From contig DKIJ01000016.1 of assembly GCA_002454195.1 (NCBI GenBank), positions 1 to 44,208 on the forward strand: DNA of 44,208 nt, in the 5' to 3' direction. Within the stretch, counting starts at the first letter, position 1, and each line of letters starts with the position of its first letter. Below the pieces are notes generated by a model. That model did no database searches and had not been told where the DNA came from. It saw nothing but the letters and a program-made list of their open reading frames with translations. Source of the stretch: Flavobacterium sp. UBA6721 (GTDB taxonomy: Bacteria; Bacteroidota; Bacteroidia; Flavobacteriales; Flavobacteriaceae). The translations under genes were made by a program, and so were the position numbers. Of this stretch, positions 42,393-44,208 are shown piece by piece.

Positions 42393-43721
42393 TTAAACTA
42401 AAGCCGAAACAAATTCCATTCGTACGCTTCCGTCATCGTCAATATGTGTTAAGTTCACTTCGTGTAACGTATTCACCAATTCCGGATTCCAAGGCGTTTT
42501 TACCTTTACATAATTCTCCGTAAATCCATGAATATAACCTTCCTTGTTCTCTCCTTCAAAAAGTACTGTTCTGTTAGTACCTAACTGACTTTCATAGAAA
42601 GCACGACGTTTTTTTACCGATAAACTACGCAACATTTTGCTGCGTTTCGCGCGTACATTACCCGGAACCACTCCTTCCATTGCAGCAGCTTCCGTATTAT
42701 CACGCTCCGAATACGTAAAAACGTGTAAATACGAAATATCCAAATCATTTAGGAAATGATAAGTTTCCAAGAAATGTTCGTCCGTTTCTCCGGGGAAACC
42801 AACAATCACATCTACACCAATACAAGCATGTGGCATTACTTCACGAATTTTATTCACTCTTTCGGTATACACCTCACGCAAATAACGGCGTTTCATCAGT
42901 TTCAGAATATCATTGCTTCCTGATTGTAGCGGAATATGAAAATGCGGAACAAAAGTTCTACTTTTCGAAACAAACTCAATCGTTTCGTTCTTCAATAAAT
43001 TAGGCTCGATGGACGAAATACGCAAACGCTCAATTCCTTCAACTTCATCCAAAGCCTGAACCAATTCTAGAAAAGTATGTTCGTGTTTTTTGTTACCAAA
43101 TTCCCCCTTACCGTAATCCCCAATGTTCACTCCGGTAAGCACAATTTCTTTGATATTTTGCGCCGAAATTTCTTTGGCATTTTTTAGCACATTTTGCAAT
43201 TCGTCACTACGCGAAATTCCACGAGCCAACGGAATCGTACAATAGGTACATTTATAATCGCAACCATCCTGCACCTTCAAGAAAGCACGGGTACGGTCGC
43301 CAATAGAATAACTGCCTACATAGAAATCGGCTTCGGCAATCTCGCAAGAGTGCACCTCACCCATATCATTTTTAGACAAATCATTGATGTAATCGTTCAG
43401 TTTGAATTTCTCGGTCGCTCCCAGAACCAAATCCACACCATCAACAGCGGCCAATTCTTCCGGTTTCAATTGGGCATAACAACCCACCGCAGCTACAAAA
43501 GCCTTATCATTGAGCTTCATTGCTTTGCGCACGACTTGTTTAAATTGTTTATCGGCATTTTCGGTAACCGAGCAAGTGTTGATAACATACATATCCGCCA
43601 CTTCCTCAAAATCCACACGGTCAAAACCTTCGTCCTGTAAATTACGGGCAATTGTCGAAGTTTCTGAAAAGTTCAGTTTACAGCCTAAGGTATAGAAGGC
43701 CACCTTTTTTCTTTTTTCCAT
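42393..43721 (-). CDS. mtaB: tRNA t6A37 methylthiotransferase MtaB
   Basis: This radical-SAM methylthiotransferase converts t6A37 to ms2t6A in tRNAs that read ANN codons. The protein is 442 residues. The N-terminal cluster cysteines are Cys14, Cys50 and Cys81. The radical-SAM site is CDYKCTYC, with Cys154, Cys158 and Cys161. The C-terminal TRAM-like region (VLFEGENKEGYIHGFTENYVKVKTPWNPE) follows. The LGCKLNFSE and NTCSVTENAD motifs are those of MtaB rather than MiaB or RimO. It is monocistronic; a TAAATTTG (minus strand, 43775-43768) 42 bases upstream may be its -7 element. Confidence 0.95.
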   Translation of the reverse strand: MEKRKKVAFYTLGCKLNFSETSTIARNLQDEGFDRVDFEEVADMYVINTCSVTENADKQFKQVVRKAMKLNDKAFVAAVGCYAQLKPEELAAVDGVDLVLGATEKFKLNDYINDLSKNDMGEVHSCEIAEADFYVGSYSIGDRTRAFLKVQDGCDYKCTYCTIPLARGISRSDELQNVLKNAKEISAQNIKEIVLTGVNIGDYGKGEFGNKKHEHTFLELVQALDEVEGIERLRISSIEPNLLKNETIEFVSKSRTFVPHFHIPLQSGSNDILKLMKRRYLREVYTERVNKIREVMPHACIGVDVIVGFPGETDEHFLETYHFLNDLDISYLHVFTYSERDNTEAAAMEGVVPGNVRAKRSKMLRSLSVKKRRAFYESQLGTNRTVLFEGENKEGYIHGFTENYVKVKTPWNPELVNTLHEVNLTHIDDDGSVRMEFVSALV

Positions 43722-43810
43722 AAGTAAGCGCTATCTAATGAAATCGTTGTCAAAAAAATAGCGTGTGCAAATTTACAAACAAATACGGGAATTTAAAATA
43801 CGATTATCAT

Positions 43811-43818
43811 TATATTTG
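43811..43818 (+). promoter_or_regulatory. Candidate -7 element of the toxin-antitoxin pair
   Basis: TATATTTG matches TAnnTTTG and lies 25 bases before the antitoxin ATG. No good TTG lies upstream. TAAATTTG for mtaB (43768-43775, minus strand) lies back to back with it. Confidence 0.4.
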
Positions 43819-43843
43819 TAAATAGATTTTAAATTAAAAAATC

Positions 43844-44095
43844 ATGCAATCACCTAATTTACAAAAGGATAAACTGGAGTTAATCGAAAAGATTATTCAT
43901 ATTGAAGATAAATCCGTTTTGGACTATATCAAAAGTATCTTAACCGAAGATTCTTCCGAATACGAATTGACCGATGAACAAAAGCAAATCGTAGAAGAAG
44001 CTACGACAAAATACTACTCCGGCGAAGAACCTTCTTTTACTCGGGAAGAGGTAAAAAACAATGCCAAAAAAAAATTCAATGAAAAGAAATCTTAA
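43844..44095 (+). CDS. Antitoxin of a RelE/ParE-type module
   Basis: This 83-residue acidic protein resembles small RelB/ParD-like antitoxins: a helical N-terminus (KLELIEKIIHIEDKSVLDYIKSIL) and a Lys/Glu-rich C-terminal tail with YELTDEQKQIVEEA. The gene overlaps the next frame by 17 bases, as is common for toxin-antitoxin operons. The second gene is a ParE-like protein, which supports the call. The antitoxin would bind and block the toxin and probably repress its own promoter, but no operator palindrome is clear. Families of such antitoxins diverge quickly, so the type is inferred from the pair. Confidence 0.75.
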   Translation: MQSPNLQKDKLELIEKIIHIEDKSVLDYIKSILTEDSSEYELTDEQKQIVEEATTKYYSGEEPSFTREEVKNNAKKKFNEKKS

Positions 44096-44208
44096 ATTTA
44101 CTTTTCGGGCAAATATTGATACTATCGTAGCTTACGAATTCTACGAATCCAGACGTAAAAATCTGGGTGAACAATTCTTAGAAGAATTAACCCGTTGGGT
44201 GAAATTAT
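44079..44208 (+). CDS. RelE/ParE-family toxin (5' part, cut by window edge)
   Basis: An ATG at 44079, inside the antitoxin gene, opens a frame of 43 codons running off the window: MKRNLKFTFRANIDTIVAYE, then FYESRRKNLGEQFLEELTRW and VKL. The AxxDIxxxYEYYExxxxxxGExFLEEL pattern is the first helix pair of ParE-like gyrase or ribosome-directed toxins. Here it reads ANIDTIVAYEFYESRRKNLG. The catalytic or active C-terminal residues cannot be seen, so whether it is an active toxin is unknown. It is translated from the same transcript as the antitoxin (17-base overlap). Confidence 0.75.
   Translation, partial: MKRNLKFTFRANIDTIVAYEFYESRRKNLGEQFLEELTRWVKL

Noticed and set aside
43194..43640. Plus-strand frame of 148 codons inside mtaB
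   Set aside because: It is the complement of a fully conserved radical-SAM gene and has no family features of its own.

Overview
The window looks like chromosome of a low-GC member of the Bacteroidota, most probably a Flavobacterium or close relative. The evidence is a fused secDF, a protein with a type IX secretion (T9SS type B) C-terminal sorting domain, a gatB/aspS fusion of a kind I associate with this group, MtaB, many short signal peptides ending in AQ, promoters of the TTG / TAnnTTTG type, almost no Shine-Dalgarno sequences, and intergenic inverted repeats typical of flavobacterial chromosomes. Taxonomy is inferred from gene content and style; no rRNA is present.

Left edge (1-520): two gene ruins abut, the 3' part of an IS1182-like transposase and the 3' part of a sensor histidine kinase. 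From 0.5 to 15.5 kb nearly everything runs leftward: a repetitive T9SS-exported surface protein, secDF, malate dehydrogenase, gyrB, then (after a rightward TrmH-like methyltransferase) a three-gene operon gatC-gatA-gatB/aspS. This operon encodes an entire Asn-tRNA transamidosome, with the amidotransferase B subunit covalently joined to an aspartyl-tRNA synthetase that carries the His typical of non-discriminating enzymes. A GreA-like protein and a small membrane protein follow.

Middle (15.7-29.7 kb): a DUF2911 secreted protein; a plug-less outer-membrane barrel paired with a very large periplasmic TPR protein; then a rightward block ftsE - TrmH - Rel/SpoT - fur - purA, which is information processing, stringent response, metal regulation and purine synthesis. 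An accessory GH5 lipoprotein and a NudK-type Nudix hydrolase follow, then a leftward 1-Cys peroxiredoxin.

Right part (29.9-44.2 kb): small membrane protein, a structured intergenic element that may be a Flavo-1-type RNA, AEC transporter, MeaB GTPase, secreted proteins of unknown function, a probable MATE - prohibitin - small acidic protein operon, then a cluster of exported proteins: PhoX-like lipoprotein, an imelysin-like/di-haem peroxidase fusion lipoprotein, and a divergent small outer-membrane barrel whose shared upstream region holds two matching palindromes. PPK2, a short-chain dehydrogenase and MtaB follow. The right edge cuts a ParE-type toxin that overlaps its antitoxin.

No CRISPR array, tRNA, rRNA, prophage or intact insertion sequence was seen. 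The strongest leads are the fused transamidosome operon, the imelysin-peroxidase/PhoX/barrel cluster with paired palindromes, and the intergenic structured element near 30.25 kb.
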